From: Triadica sebifera
Taxonomy: Eukaryota > Streptophyta > Magnoliopsida > Malpighiales > Euphorbiaceae
Direction: 5' to 3'
NCBI GenBank assembly: GCA_023653625.1
Contig: CM042911.1
Span: forward strand, 8,321,501 to 8,385,500
DNA: 64,000 nucleotides
Part shown: one piece after another, positions 23,268-34,790 of the stretch
How positions within the stretch are numbered: the stretch's first letter is position 1
How the letters are laid out: each line of letters begins with the position of its first letter
Notes under the pieces: generated by a model
The model's input: only the letters and a program-made list of their open reading frames with translations
What the model was told of the DNA's origin: nothing
Databases searched by the model: none
Made by a program: the position numbers and the translations under genes

Positions 23268-23272
23268 CTAAA

Positions 23273-24668
23273 TGTGACACCCTCTCATATAGTTAGGAAT
23301 AATCCCAACTATATAGGAGAATGTCACCTACCTATTACCTTAAAATTTGATTGAATTAAAATTTCTTTCAATTTAGTTATTATATTTCCATATGCTAATT
23401 ATTTATATATATATATATATTTATTTATTACATGATAGCAATATGTCATTCAATTAATGAATCTATTTTATATGCGGAATTAACAAACCATGACCATATC
23501 TTCAAACATAAGTTTGGGCTTTCATTGTCCCGATGATTACAAAATACTTATGATCTAATAAAATTACATATTCCCATCATAAAAAGACATGTAAAATTTT
23601 TGAAAACCATAATTATACTCATCACCCATGACATGTGGACAAGAACAAAATGCATGTCATGTAAAGCACCAACCCTCTGATGTGGATTTACTTTATTTGA
23701 CTCTGTATGGGCTTGCTTCTCTTTCTGTCAACTTCTCCCTATAGGCTCTGAACCTGCGTATGGGAAAACACCCACACGCTAAGCAACCTAATGCTTAGTG
23801 GTACATATGTGCATAAATATTCGTACAAACACTTATGATATGTCATAAAAATTCCATGTTCATATTATCCAAATTTGCATATAAATAATCATAAATAATA
23901 ATCCATATATCACAGTCCTTTTTATAGTAATATAAAAAAAAAGAAATCAATTTATCATATATCAATATGGAATATTGTATACCTGGTTTACAGGTTTAAC
24001 ACATATACATGCCATAATTTACAAGGGTAAATTCATATTCATACCTCATTTGTGATTTCTATTTCCTTGCTTCATTTACCTAATAACTGATTTTTTTCAT
24101 ATATTTTTTTTTTAATATTTTATATTTTATAGCCTCAAAACTCTAAATCCGGACTATTTGGATGCGGGTTGTGAAACAGGAGCGCTCTCACCCGAGCTTA
24201 AGCCACCCTGCTCACTATCTGTATCTGTCTGTATAAGTACTCGACCGAGCTTCTCAAGTCAAGAGCGCTCTCACCCGAGCTTAAGCCATCTTGACTGAGT
24301 AAAATAAATAATTGCATGCATTTCGGATCAAGGGCGCTCTCACCCGAGCTTAAGCCACCTTGTCCTTATAATAAAATTTTCCATATCATCATAAATTCCT
24401 ACGGTACCGTAAACCCCTCAATGGCATGCCATCTATCCTATTTCTAGTCCTAGATTAGAGAATTGGGCTTAATTGATGTTATTATCTTATTGTTTACATA
24501 ATTCATCAAAATTCACATATTCATAAAAATTTCCGATTTACATACCATATATGAAAAAAATAATTTCTCAATCTCATTTGAAACCTCAAACCACAATATA
24601 TCATATTAATTTAATCAATACACAATAAGAACTTTAAATATAACTACTATCATATTATTCAAAATTAA

Positions 24669-24724
<56 letters not shown>

Positions 24725-26102
24725 ACCCAATATTTAAAATACCAAATTACTAAATTTTTATTTCGGGACAGATTTCTGCTCTGATTTTATATTGCATATA
24801 TCACCAATTTCTGATTCGAATTTGACCCTATGGTATTCTATGAAGTTTTAGCTTAATGTCTTATCTGTCATATACAAAAAGAATCATATAAATCTGAATT
24901 TTCTAGCTAAAGTTATGTCCAAATAACTGTATGGTGCTCAGTAAAAATATGCCCAGTATTTTTCAGAATACTCTTAAGTCCGAGATTTTGTATCAAATTT
25001 TAGGTCCAATATAAATCACAACTAGCATTTATACTCTTCATAAAATTTTTGTATCTATGTTTCTACTTTCATTTCCAACTGGTATCATCCCGATCTAAGT
25101 TCCAGAACAAAAGATATAACCAAAATACCATAGAATGTTCAGAAAATAACTACCCAGAATTTTCTGGGTACTTCCAAATCCGAGAATTTGTAGAAATTTT
25201 TAGACCAATTTAGAATCAGATAGAGCATTTACACTCTTCATAAAAGTTTTAGATCTATGTGTCTATTTTCATTTCCAACTGATTTCATCTCGATCCAAGT
25301 TCCAGAACAAAAGATATAACCAAAATACCATAGAATGTTCAGAAAATAACTACCCAGAATTTTCTGGGTACTTCCAAATCCGAGAATTTGTAGAAATTTT
25401 TAGACCAATTTAGAATCAGATAGAGCATTTACACTCTTCATAAAAGTTTTAGATCTATGTGTCTATTTTCATTTCCAACTGATTTCATCTCGATCCAAGT
25501 TCCAGAACAAAAGATATGGTCAAAATACCATCGAATGATCCAGACGAATTTTAACAAAATCAACAAACACAACAAGTTTTTCTTTTCACTTTTCCTTCAA
25601 CATCAAACATCATTAGAATGCAAATAAAATGGACAAAGGAATAAATATGCTCATATGTACAAACCTTGACACAATGAAGTCTTAACCTCTTCAAACTTTA
25701 AGCTTTTATGGTTGTTTTAAGTTTTTGGGGAGAGGAAGAGGAAGGAGAGGAAGAAGAAGATGGGTGAAAGAAGAGAGAATTTTGTGTATGGAAGAGTGGG
25801 AGGAAGGCTAGGTTTCTGAATTTTTGGAAGAAGAAGAAGAAAATAACATTTTTATACTCATGGTAAATATCCTATTAGGTCCCCCCTTGTTTTTGCCAAA
25901 TATCCACTTAAATCATTGGTTTTTACCTTATTATTATTAACTTACCCAACATTTCTATCTATTTATTTAACACACATAACTTAATAAAAAATTTACTTAT
26001 AAATCTTTTTATTATATTTTATTCCCAAATTTAGTCTCAAAAAATTTTAATTATGATCATTAAACATGATAATTACCCAAGTCTAAATTGATGGGCATTA
26101 CA
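23273..26102 (-). repeat. 5' LTR of the chromovirus
   Basis: This LTR is 2,830 bp, nearly identical to the other. The 27-bp length difference comes from a longer TA microsatellite here (about 24671-24721) and one A fewer near 25990. It should carry the promoter that transcribes the element leftward. Confidence 0.95.
24671..24721. repeat. Expanded TA microsatellite in the 5' LTR
   Basis: About 25 TA units here against about 11 at the same site in the 3' LTR (17121-17144). Because the LTRs are copied from one template at insertion, the difference arose after or during insertion, or is an assembly or sequencing artefact. Confidence 0.85.
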
Positions 26103-27199
26103 GATATGATAAGAATGTGTTTGTAATCTTAGGATTTGCTATGGAGCTTGAAAACGCATTCAAATAGGAGAGACAAGCTTAAAAAGCTTGAAGAGTAGTT
26201 AAAACTCTATTTTTAAAGAGGTATATACATATTGACATATAAATTCATTTTTCTTGCATTTTATCATGTGTTATATATTGTAAATGCATGATGATGATGA
26301 TATAAAGTACCTTATCAATGAAAATGACATGGTTATATGAGTTTTGTGTGCATAAATGACATAATAAGTTAAGTTACGGTATTAGTGACCCAAAAGAGTG
26401 TTGTTAGCTTAAATGATGTTCAAATAGATTTTTAAGTTGTTTAAGTATTATTAAAGCATGATATATGGGCTAATATGTTAATACGAGTGATAGACACTGG
26501 TCAAATCCGTAGAGATTTGGAGTTTGTTGCATATATTCTATATTTTAAGCTCGAGTTCAAGTTGCTAGAAATGCAGGGTTCAATACTGTGAAACATGTGC
26601 CCAAAAAGGGTAATAGCTTTATGCATTTTGTTTCACGACTAAGGAAGTCGTAAATGCATGGATTCACGCCCACGAACAATTAATCACAATCATGAACATC
26701 GAGACCATAGTTTTTAAGTTCAAACCCAAATTTTCAAAGTTGATTTCACGGTCAAGAGGCTGTGAATCCTGGTTACATACCTATGAAGGATATGTCACGA
26801 CCGTGAACAATATATTTTGTATACAATAGTTTTCACATGTTTGTTCATGAGTAGGATACCGTGAATAAGTATTCATACCCATGAAGCATAGTAAATATAT
26901 GATCTGCTGCTTTTATTAATGATGTTATATGATAGATTTGTTTAAGCATATGTTATGAGATATATGCATACATGGATAATAACATGTGAATTATGTAATA
27001 TGACATTTATATATTAATAATGTGATGATGCATAAATAGGTTTAAATGTTGGATTGCATGTATATGATAATGGAATTAGAGAATAAATAATATGAATTTA
27101 ATTGCTTAGTTTTCTAATCAATGACTTGACATAAGATAAATGACATGTTATTGAGGGGGTTACAGTACTATAAAATATATTGATATTGATATAAGAATA

Positions 27200-27571
27200 A
27201 GGTGACTTAAATTTGAGTTGTAAACACTTTTGATCTTAGATTGATAACATTATTATTTTACTTAATTAAGGTAGTTTAAGCTCGAGTTATGAGTTTAAGT
27301 CACCTTATTCTGTAATCAATAACTTGACATAAGATAAATAACATGTTATTAAGGGAGTTACAGTACCATAAGATATATTGATATTGATATACGAATAATG
27401 TGACTTAAGTTTGAGTTATGATCACCCTTGATTCTGGATTGTTAATATTATTATTTTACTCAATTAAGATGGTTTAATCTCAGGTTGTGAGAGTTCTTGA
27501 CTTGAAGAGTTTGGTTGAGCATATACAGATAGTGAAAAGGATGACTTAACCTCAAGTTGTGAGTGCCTCTG
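27200..27571 (+). repeat. Degenerate CTTAAGCTC-box cluster in the old LTR
   Basis: Related boxes such as GACTTAAATTTGAGTTGT (27202), TTTAAGCTCGAGTTATGAG (27275), GACTTAAGTTTGAGTTATGA (27402), GGTTTAATCTCAGGTTGTG (27471) and GACTTAACCTCAAGTTGTGAG (27542) follow the same order of bases as the boxes in the chromovirus LTR, in matching LTR orientation. The sequence after the fourth, GTTCTTGACTTGAAGAG, also matches that flanking the chromovirus box. Confidence 0.6.
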
Positions 27572-28359
27572 TTTTACAACATGCATATGAATAATCAAAC
27601 TTAAATTATCGGGCAGGAACATATATAATAATGTTAATGGTAAATTGAAAATGTGGAACGGTTCAATACTTATACAATATAAAATATTATGGTTTGTTTA
27701 TATGTAGTTTTTATATGCATATATGAATATATGGTAATATCATTTGTGATCTATACAAGTATGTATGTTAAATATGACAAAAATGGAATGAAACATCTAA
27801 AATGTATATTCCTAGCCTTGATCCTGAATTAAACGATATAAACATGACATAATTATGGTATGACATGATGTTATAGTATATAAAATTTTTATGCATATAT
27901 ATATCACTAAATATTAGGTTGTTTAACACGTGAGTATTTTTTGTATGCAAATTAGGAGCATGTGGACGAGTTGATAGAAGATTAGCAAACCCATAAAGAG
28001 ATCAATAGAGTAAACTCAAATTTGAGGGTGAGTGTTCACACATAACTTTTTTGGTTTGTTTATCTCATGAGATATTGGATATGATGTTCATTTATATTTA
28101 TATATTTATGTCAAAATCATGTATTTGAGAATTTTGATATACTTTTATAAAACAAGCCAGGGTAAGTCTAATATAGTTTGTTTCATGTTATTGATCTTTT
28201 GATCTTTTGGGTCAAGTGTTATGTTGTATGTTTTACTTTAGTTGTTATATCTTAAAATGGATTTTGATGAAATGATTTTATATGGAGGAATTTTTTTTTA
28301 ATCTAACCGGATTGTTATAGTTGGAGTTGTCTGACTATATTGATCGGTATTACAATTAT

Positions 28360-29104
28360 TATTATTATTATTATTATCACAATGGGCTACTGTATGAATG
28401 CTTTTATGGGCGAGCAACGCACAAAATGAACCGATAAAATTATGTAGGCATATCATAAAATGGCTTAAACAATGACGAAGAATCGCCCAACCTAGAACCC
28501 AATGAAGAGTTTGAGAGCATAAAATGTTTTTCCCACTTCCCCACTCAGTGTTGTGGTGGTCCTAAAAATAAAAATAAAAATAAAAAAGGAAAACAATTTA
28601 TAAGAAATTGTATCACACGCTCTCATAATTGCAATTTCATGAATAATCACCCACTAACACTAATCTAAACCCATGAGTTTACTTTAAACCCGTGACCTTA
28701 GTCAACGCCCCACACATTCACACACCCAAAAAAATAAAAACCTTTTTTTTCTGAAGGAAAAAAAAAAGCATACCCCATTTTTCTCATTTCATTTTGTTTT
28801 TCTTTTTCCACTTAAAAACAAAAAATCATAAAAAAAGCAATCTTTTCCATTTCTAACTTCAAACCCCCTTACCCAAAAAGTCAACGCCTTCCTCCCCCTC
28901 TCTCTCTCTCTCTACTTCACCTCTTCTTCTTCCGCTTGTTCTTCCCTTCAGTTTCCTTCTCCATATCTATTTTATTTTATTTTATTTTATTTTTTTCCCT
29001 CTTGCTGGTCGTGAAATATCATTGACAGTGGTTTCTGTGCTAATCCATATTAAAGATATCATCTTTTTGCTATTTTGTTTTGGGGTAATTTATAAATTTT
29101 TTCA
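28360..29104 (+). promoter_or_regulatory. Promoter and leader of the PP2C gene
   Basis: This 745-bp stretch separates the old solo LTR from the phosphatase ATG. Its last 250 bp are strongly pyrimidine-rich, with a CT repeat at about 28898-28914 and a TTTTA repeat near 28970-28990, typical of plant 5' leaders. No TATA box or leader intron was fixed. The repeat-rich LTR ends only about 750 bp upstream of the start codon. Confidence 0.5.
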
Positions 29105-31993
29105 ATGGGTAATGGGTTCGGAAAACTTACTGTCTGTTTCACCGGGACTGGAGATACTCGCCGGCGACACGATATATCGGTGTTGTTATCGGACCCACTT
29201 GATGAGGGTCTCGGTCACTCCTTCTGCTATGTCCGGCCTGACCCAACTCGGCTTTCGTCTTCTAAAGTCCACTCGGAGGAAACCACCACTTTTCGGACAA
29301 TCTCCGGTGCCTCTGTAAGCGCCAATACATCAACTCCTCTTTCCACAGCTTTCATAGATCCTTACGTGTATAATACTATTGACCGAGCTGCTGCTTTTGA
29401 GAGCTCTACTTCTTTCGCTTCGATTCCTCTGCAACCAATCCCGAGAAATCTAATAGGCTCCGTGAATTCGGGTCCCTTAACAGGAAATATCGGTTTGATT
29501 CCCGTTTCAGGTCCACTGGAGAGAGGATTCCTGTCGGGTCCGATTGAGAGGGGATTTATGTCGGGTCCATTGGATCGTGGGTTGTTTTCGGGTCCTCTCG
29601 AAAAGGGTAGTTCTGATCAGTTTCAAAGGAGTTTCTCTCATGGCGGTTTCGCTTTCAGACCCAGATCGGCAAAAAGATCATTGATTAGAGTATTACAAAG
29701 AGCAATATCTAAAACATTATCGCGCGGGCAGAACTCAATCGTGGCTCCGATTAAAGGCGTGATTAAAGAACCTGACTGGATATTGAATCCACACAAGCAG
29801 CAGCATAATGAGAATTTAACTGTAAGCAGTATTAATTTGAGTAGCGATGGGAGCTTAGAAGATGATGATTCTTTAGAGAGTCAAAATCTTCATTGGGCTC
29901 AAGGAAAAGCAGGGGAGGATCGGGTTCATGTTGTTGTGTCGGAGGAGCATGGATGGGTTTTTGTTGGAATTTATGATGGATTCAATGGACCTGATGCTCC
30001 TGATTACCTTTCCTCCAATCTTTACTCTGCTGTGCACAAAGAGCTTAAAGGTTTGCTATGGGATGATAAGTTTGAGTCAGCTAAAATCTCTGCCCCTTCT
30101 TGCTCCCCTGTTCGATCACAAGGTACTAATTCCATTGAAACTCCTAACTTGAGATCAGAAACTGTTTCTCAAAGTTGTGAAACAGATGGGAATTGTGGAA
30201 ATGATGATTGTTCGTCATGTGCCAGTGAGGATGCGAATTTTGATTCCAATTCCAGGAGAAAAAGGAGCAAGAATTCCATGGGAAAATACAGAGGTGCCGC
30301 AAGGAAATGGGACGAGAATCAGATGAGATGGAAGTGTGAATGGGATAGAGAAAGAATAGAGCTTGATAAGAGATTAAAAGAGCAATTGAACGGATATGGG
30401 TCGGATAAAGGAGCCATAAATCATGCGGATGTGTTAAAGGCTCTGTCACAGGCTTTGAAGAAAACAGAGGAGGCATATTTGGATATTGCAGATAATATGC
30501 TCATGGAAAATCCTGAGTTAGCTTTGATGGGTTCTTGTGTTCTTGTAATGTTAATGAAGGGAGAAGATGTATATGTGATGAATGTGGGGGATAGTCGAGC
30601 TGTATTAGGCCAAAAGGCTGAGCCTGATTATCGGCTAGGAAAGAGTAGACAGGATTTGGAGAGGATAAACGAGGAAACTTTGCATGATCTTGAAACTTAT
30701 GAATTTGAAAGATCAAATTCAGTACCTAGTTTGACTGCCTTTCAGCTTACTGTTGATCATAGCACCAGTGTAGAAGAGGTATACATTAGCTTCTGGTTTA
30801 TGCTGAATGTTTCTTTTAACATTAGAGCTTTCTTTTGATCTGATTTGATTGCATTTCAGGAAGTTCAAAGAATTAAAAACGAACATCCTGATGATGCTTG
30901 TGCTGTGCTGAATGACCGCGTGAAAGGTTCGTTAAAGGTTACCAGGTCTTTTGGCGCAGGCTTTCTCAAACAGGTAACTTTCCATACTCAGTTTCACAAT
31001 CTCTCATTTTGTGGATATGGCACATGAAGCTTACTGTATAATTTGTGGTGGCAACTGCCTATGTTATCTTCTTCAAACTTTCGTTATTGATCAGCACTGT
31101 ACAGACCTTTATCTTAGGAATAACATATTTCACCTGACTGTAATATTGCCAAACGATGGAATCTCTTACAAATTAATTTCCGGAAGAAAGGAGGGAGACA
31201 GTCTCTAAAATGCATATGCAACTTATTCTTAAATAAATATAACCTGTGACCTTATGCATATGCTTCTTAGTATTGGGGAAAATTGAATCAAAGTGACCTT
31301 ATCTCTTGCAAGTAATTTTTTTTTTCGGATTAAAGTATTATATACATCAGTAATCTGAAAAACTACTGAGAGTCTTAACATTTTCTTGTTTTTAAGCATT
31401 GCTTGTTTAGTCATTTGTATTAAGAATTTGTGATACAATGGCATTATCTCTAATGAGAGGGTCAATATATTTGTAAAGAATGTAAATTCCTTGTGCTATT
31501 TCTTACTCTATTTCCAATCTGCAGCCTAAATGGAACAGTGCACTTCTAGAGATGTTCAGAATCGACTACATTGGCAATTCCCCATACATAAATTGTCTAC
31601 CGTACCTCCGCCACCATAGACTAGGCCCAAAAGACAGGTTTCTGATACTTTCCTCTGATGGGCTATATCAGTACTTAACAAATGAAGAAGCTGTCAATGA
31701 AGTTGAACTTTTCATCACATTGCAACCTGAAGGGGATCCAGCACAGCATCTGGTTGAGGAGGTCCTATTCCGGGCAGCTAAGAAAGCTGGTAATGCCCTA
31801 ACTATCGATTAGAATATTTACTTGAAAACCGAAAATGTCTGAAAAAGTGTACTAAATTTCAGCAAACTTAATTGCAGGGATGGATTTTCACGAGTTGCTC
31901 GAAATACCACAGGGTGATAGACGGCGATATCACGATGATGTCTCAATCATCGTCATCTCCTTAGAGGGAAGAATATGGAGATCATGTGTATAA
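29105..31993 (+). CDS. POL/PLL-like: POLTERGEIST-type protein phosphatase 2C, four coding exons
   Basis: Coding exons are 29105-30778, 30860-30973, 31525-31789 and 31878-31993, all with GT-AG introns (phases 0, 0 and 1), giving 722 residues. The protein begins MGNGFGKL, a likely N-myristoylation site. An LDEGLGHSFCYVRP block (32-45) and repeated SGPxxRG units (135-168) are typical of the POL/PLL group. The PP2C domain runs from GKAGEDRV (268-275), with metal-ligand motifs GIYDGFNG (288-295), VMNVGDSRAV (about 490), the RSFGAGFL motif in exon 2, LSSDGLYQYL in exon 3 and HDDVSIIVIS in exon 4. A Lys/Arg/acidic insert (about 380-450) breaks the domain, as in relatives. In Arabidopsis these membrane-associated phosphatases promote stem-cell and vascular signalling downstream of CLAVATA-type receptors. 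I infer the same type of role. The exact paralogue (POL or a PLL) is not decided. Confidence 0.93.
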
Positions 31994-32270
31994 GTAGAGA
32001 AAACAACAGATAGAAGATAGAGAGAGACATCTGCGAAGGGGGGAAAAAACAAAGGCAGGCATTTCCTTTATGCCATTTTCTTTCTTTCTTTCTTTCTTTG
32101 TCCTGGTCACCTATGTAACAACAATTAAGCTCCATCAAATGGGTTTCCTAGGAACTTAGTTGTGCAATGTGCTAGGTGGGTGAGGAGTGTAAAGTTGCAA
32201 AAGCAGGTTCTTGTTGATTATAATTATAAACAGTCATAGAAAAATTGTAATTTTCTACTAATAAATGACA
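31994..32270 (+). other. 3' untranslated region of the PP2C gene
   Basis: After the stop comes a purine-rich stretch, a TTTC repeat (about 32079-32099) and an AATAAA signal at 32260-32265. That gives a 3' UTR of about 290 bp. The end is inferred only from the signal. Confidence 0.5.
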
Positions 32271-33237
32271 TTCCTTTTGAAAAGGGTTTTTGTTCTATAT
32301 TATCTCTATTTTTTTAAAAAAAATAACTTTGGGACTGACTTGTTCACTACTCTTACAGGGTTGGCAACAATACCTATTCCAGCATCTGCATCTTTCTTTC
32401 CTTCCCTTTTGTATATATAAAAAAAAAAATTTGTGCACTTTGTAGCATTAATATTAATTTTTTGTGTGACAAACACAAAGGTCTCGTATATATTCTGTAG
32501 CCTTTTAGCTTCACAGTTTACTGGGGATACATTGGCTGCCTAAAAGCTGAGAACCACTTTAGACGTGTATTCCTCTGTTCTAATGGCAACATCCTTTTTT
32601 AATTTTCCCTTTTGGCAGACAAAATCAAACTGCCATGATGAACAACTCTATTCATTCAATTTCTTGCCTTACTGTTGATCTTCTGGACGCTATTAACTCG
32701 GCACTAAACCATAAACCATTTCGCCCTTTTTTTTTTTTTTTCCTTCTTATTATTATTAATTTTTTTATGTTCTTCTAAATGATTAAGAACGAAGTTAAAT
32801 GATAAAGAACGAAGTTAGATTAAATGTATATAAATCGGATTTGAATTCCCTCAGTTTGGTTTGAATATAATAAATAATGAAGTCGATATTTAATTTTGTA
32901 TCTTTCTTGGCGACCAAAATCAGCCAATCAAATTAAAGTAATTTGGGGATGGAAGTTGGTTTTGGACCATGTTTATAGTTTAGCATCTGCATACTTGTAT
33001 TATTTATTGCAGTTGCTATCCGAATCAACACGCCCTTCAAATATATTGTCTTGGTTCATAAATAAATAAGGTTTAATATTTTTGTACAATAATTAAGTAA
33101 AGTGTTTAAAATATAGCTATCCTTAAAATATTATTAAAATCACCAATTATTAAAATCAGCAGTTGTATAATGAAGAAAGAGCTTTAAATAAGGGCAGAAT
33201 AGGTAAGAAAAAATTAATATCTATAGATGACTGATAA
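32271..33237. other. Intergenic stretch, no feature recognised
   Basis: AT-rich sequence with T and A runs. No coding frame, RNA gene or repeat border was recognised. Confidence 0.5.
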
Positions 33238-33289
33238 ATGTATTTTAAAATAAAAACTCTAATCCTAAACGATATCGAATTTTTTTTTT

Positions 33290-33600
33290 TAAGAAAAAAA
33301 TGGGATAGACCCAGAAGACAAACAGAACAAATTACCTATTGCAGGAAACCCCTACAATATTATGGAAAATCCAAGAATTTAAACCAGAAGGGAAGTATGA
33401 AGAACATGCAATCCTGGGTCATTTCCATAAGCTGGGTGAGAAAGAAAATCTGCTTTAAAATTTGCCTCACAGTACAATTAGTGATAGCGATAGAGGAGAA
33501 TTGATTGATCAGATTTTTAATAGCACTCACTATAAAATGGCAAGTGGCATTAGTATTAAAGATCCCAATAACCATATCCACCGCCACATAATTGAGAACG
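33290..33600 (-). pseudogene. Possible LINE RNase H-type remnant
   Basis: The minus-strand frame 33360-33587 contains VIGIFNTNATCHFIVSAIKN followed by SSIAITNCTVRQILKQ and a WFKFLDF end, echoing the RNase H-like domain at the end of plant LINE ORF2 (Cys-x-x-Arg-Gln then a hydrophobic tail). The resemblance is weak and the usual AD/AH pair is lost. Confidence 0.25.
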
Positions 33601-34129
33601 ACATCTATTTAGTAATCAAATAACATTGAAAAACAAATTTCTTTGTCAGTATTATTTTCAATGAAGCACCACAAAAGTTTATGGCAAAGGTTCAAAATGG
33701 TTAATTAAAATTAAGGAAGGCTCTGTATACATTGAAAACAAGTATGCAATATTGGATGGTGACAATTTAGTCAAATCAGAAAATATCTTGATGATGAGAA
33801 GTTCTTTAATTTGCATTTATTATCAGTTTGTGGAGTAAGCCAAGTCATAAAGAAAGCTCTACTGACATCCAATAGAAAGTCAAAGAATCCATTACTATTT
33901 TTAGCTTTTTGACATTAAAACCTGACGAGTATTAGCATTAAAAATATTAAAATCCAAAAAAGAATTAGAATGCCAAGAATTCTAACTACACCATTTATTT
34001 TTTCAATACTAGTAAAAAAATAAATGAATAAAGAGAAACAAAAATTATTTTTAAAAAGTGTTAGAGAGGGTATTAAAAAATTGAATATCCTTAACATTTA
34101 TCTTAAAACTCAAAGTCCATCAGGAAAAC

Positions 34130-34790
34130 TTCATAATAATCAATATATTTAATTAGAAATATTTATGGTTTAGTTTAATCGGTTTAGACAAAAATTTTAT
34201 AACAAAACCAATAAAATTGCTTTTTAAATATCTCAATTTTTAACCAAACTAACTACTGCTAAAAATATTCAAATTAATACTAGTTAGATTTGGTTTGATA
34301 AATGAATAAAATAAAAATTAAATTAACATAAAAATTCTACAAATATTAATTTAAAATCATGATCAAAATAACACTATAAATATCATCCAAATCTAAACAT
34401 TCAATATGCTATTTTAATTTCTAGTCAAAATATAATTTGTAGATTACTAAAATAAATTTTTGATCAATCATATTATGCTAAAGGAAGTTAAAAAGTGTAG
34501 ATAATTAAATAGTCTATAATTTTAGGAAATTAAAAAATTATTAGTATTAATGCACTATATATATATATATATATATATTAAATGAAATTTTATATTATTA
34601 GTTTAGTTCGGTTTTATTGAATTTATATTTTCTTAATCTAAAACCAAACTAAAAAAATATATTAATAAAAATTTCAAAACTATAATTATACATGAAACCA
34701 CATAAACCATAATTTTCGAATTGAATTGAATTGAGTTGATTCAATTTAGTTAGTTTGATTAATTTTTGTGCAGCTCCTACCTTTAATCTC
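34130..34790. repeat. AT-rich inverted-repeat-like region
   Basis: Sequence such as TGGTTTAGTTTAATCGGTTT (34167 on) at one end and AAACCAAACTAAA (34641 on) and AAACCACATAAACC at the other are loose inverse complements, with an (AT)n run at about 34557-34579 between. It resembles degenerate TTTGGTTT-type MITEs. Borders are uncertain. Confidence 0.3.

Larger units (their letters stand above)
15725..26102 (-). mobile_element. Complete, very young Ty3/gypsy chromovirus (Tekay/Del-like)
   Basis: The 10,378-bp element is flanked by perfect 5-bp duplications GATAT (15720-15724 and 26103-26107). Read on the minus strand it has a 5' LTR (23273-26102), PBS, one intact gag-pol frame, PPT and a 3' LTR (15725-18527). 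The LTRs differ by eye at one base (near 16555/24103) and in the length of an A run and a TA microsatellite, so insertion was very recent. The RT-RNaseH-IN order and a C-terminal chromodomain place it in the chromoviruses. The long LTRs and chromodomain sequence suggest Tekay/Del. All parts needed for autonomous transposition appear present. Confidence 0.95.
15220..28354 (+). mobile_element. Old Ty3/gypsy-like solo LTR, interrupted by the young chromovirus
   Basis: The parts are 15220-15724 and 26108-28354, together about 2.75 kb, the same size as the chromovirus LTR. It starts TACAATGCCCAC (the chromovirus LTR on its own strand starts TGTAATGCCCATC) and ends CGGTATTACA. Flanks ATTAT at 15215-15219 and 28355-28359 match, although both lie in ATT repeats so the duplication is only suggestive. 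A degenerate tandem duplication of about 198 bp lies at 27114-27509. No internal region exists. Orientation is plus, opposite to the inserted element. Confidence 0.6.

Noticed and set aside
30144..30716. Minus-strand frames opposite PP2C exon 1
   Set aside because: Antisense to a clearly conserved coding exon. No family signal.
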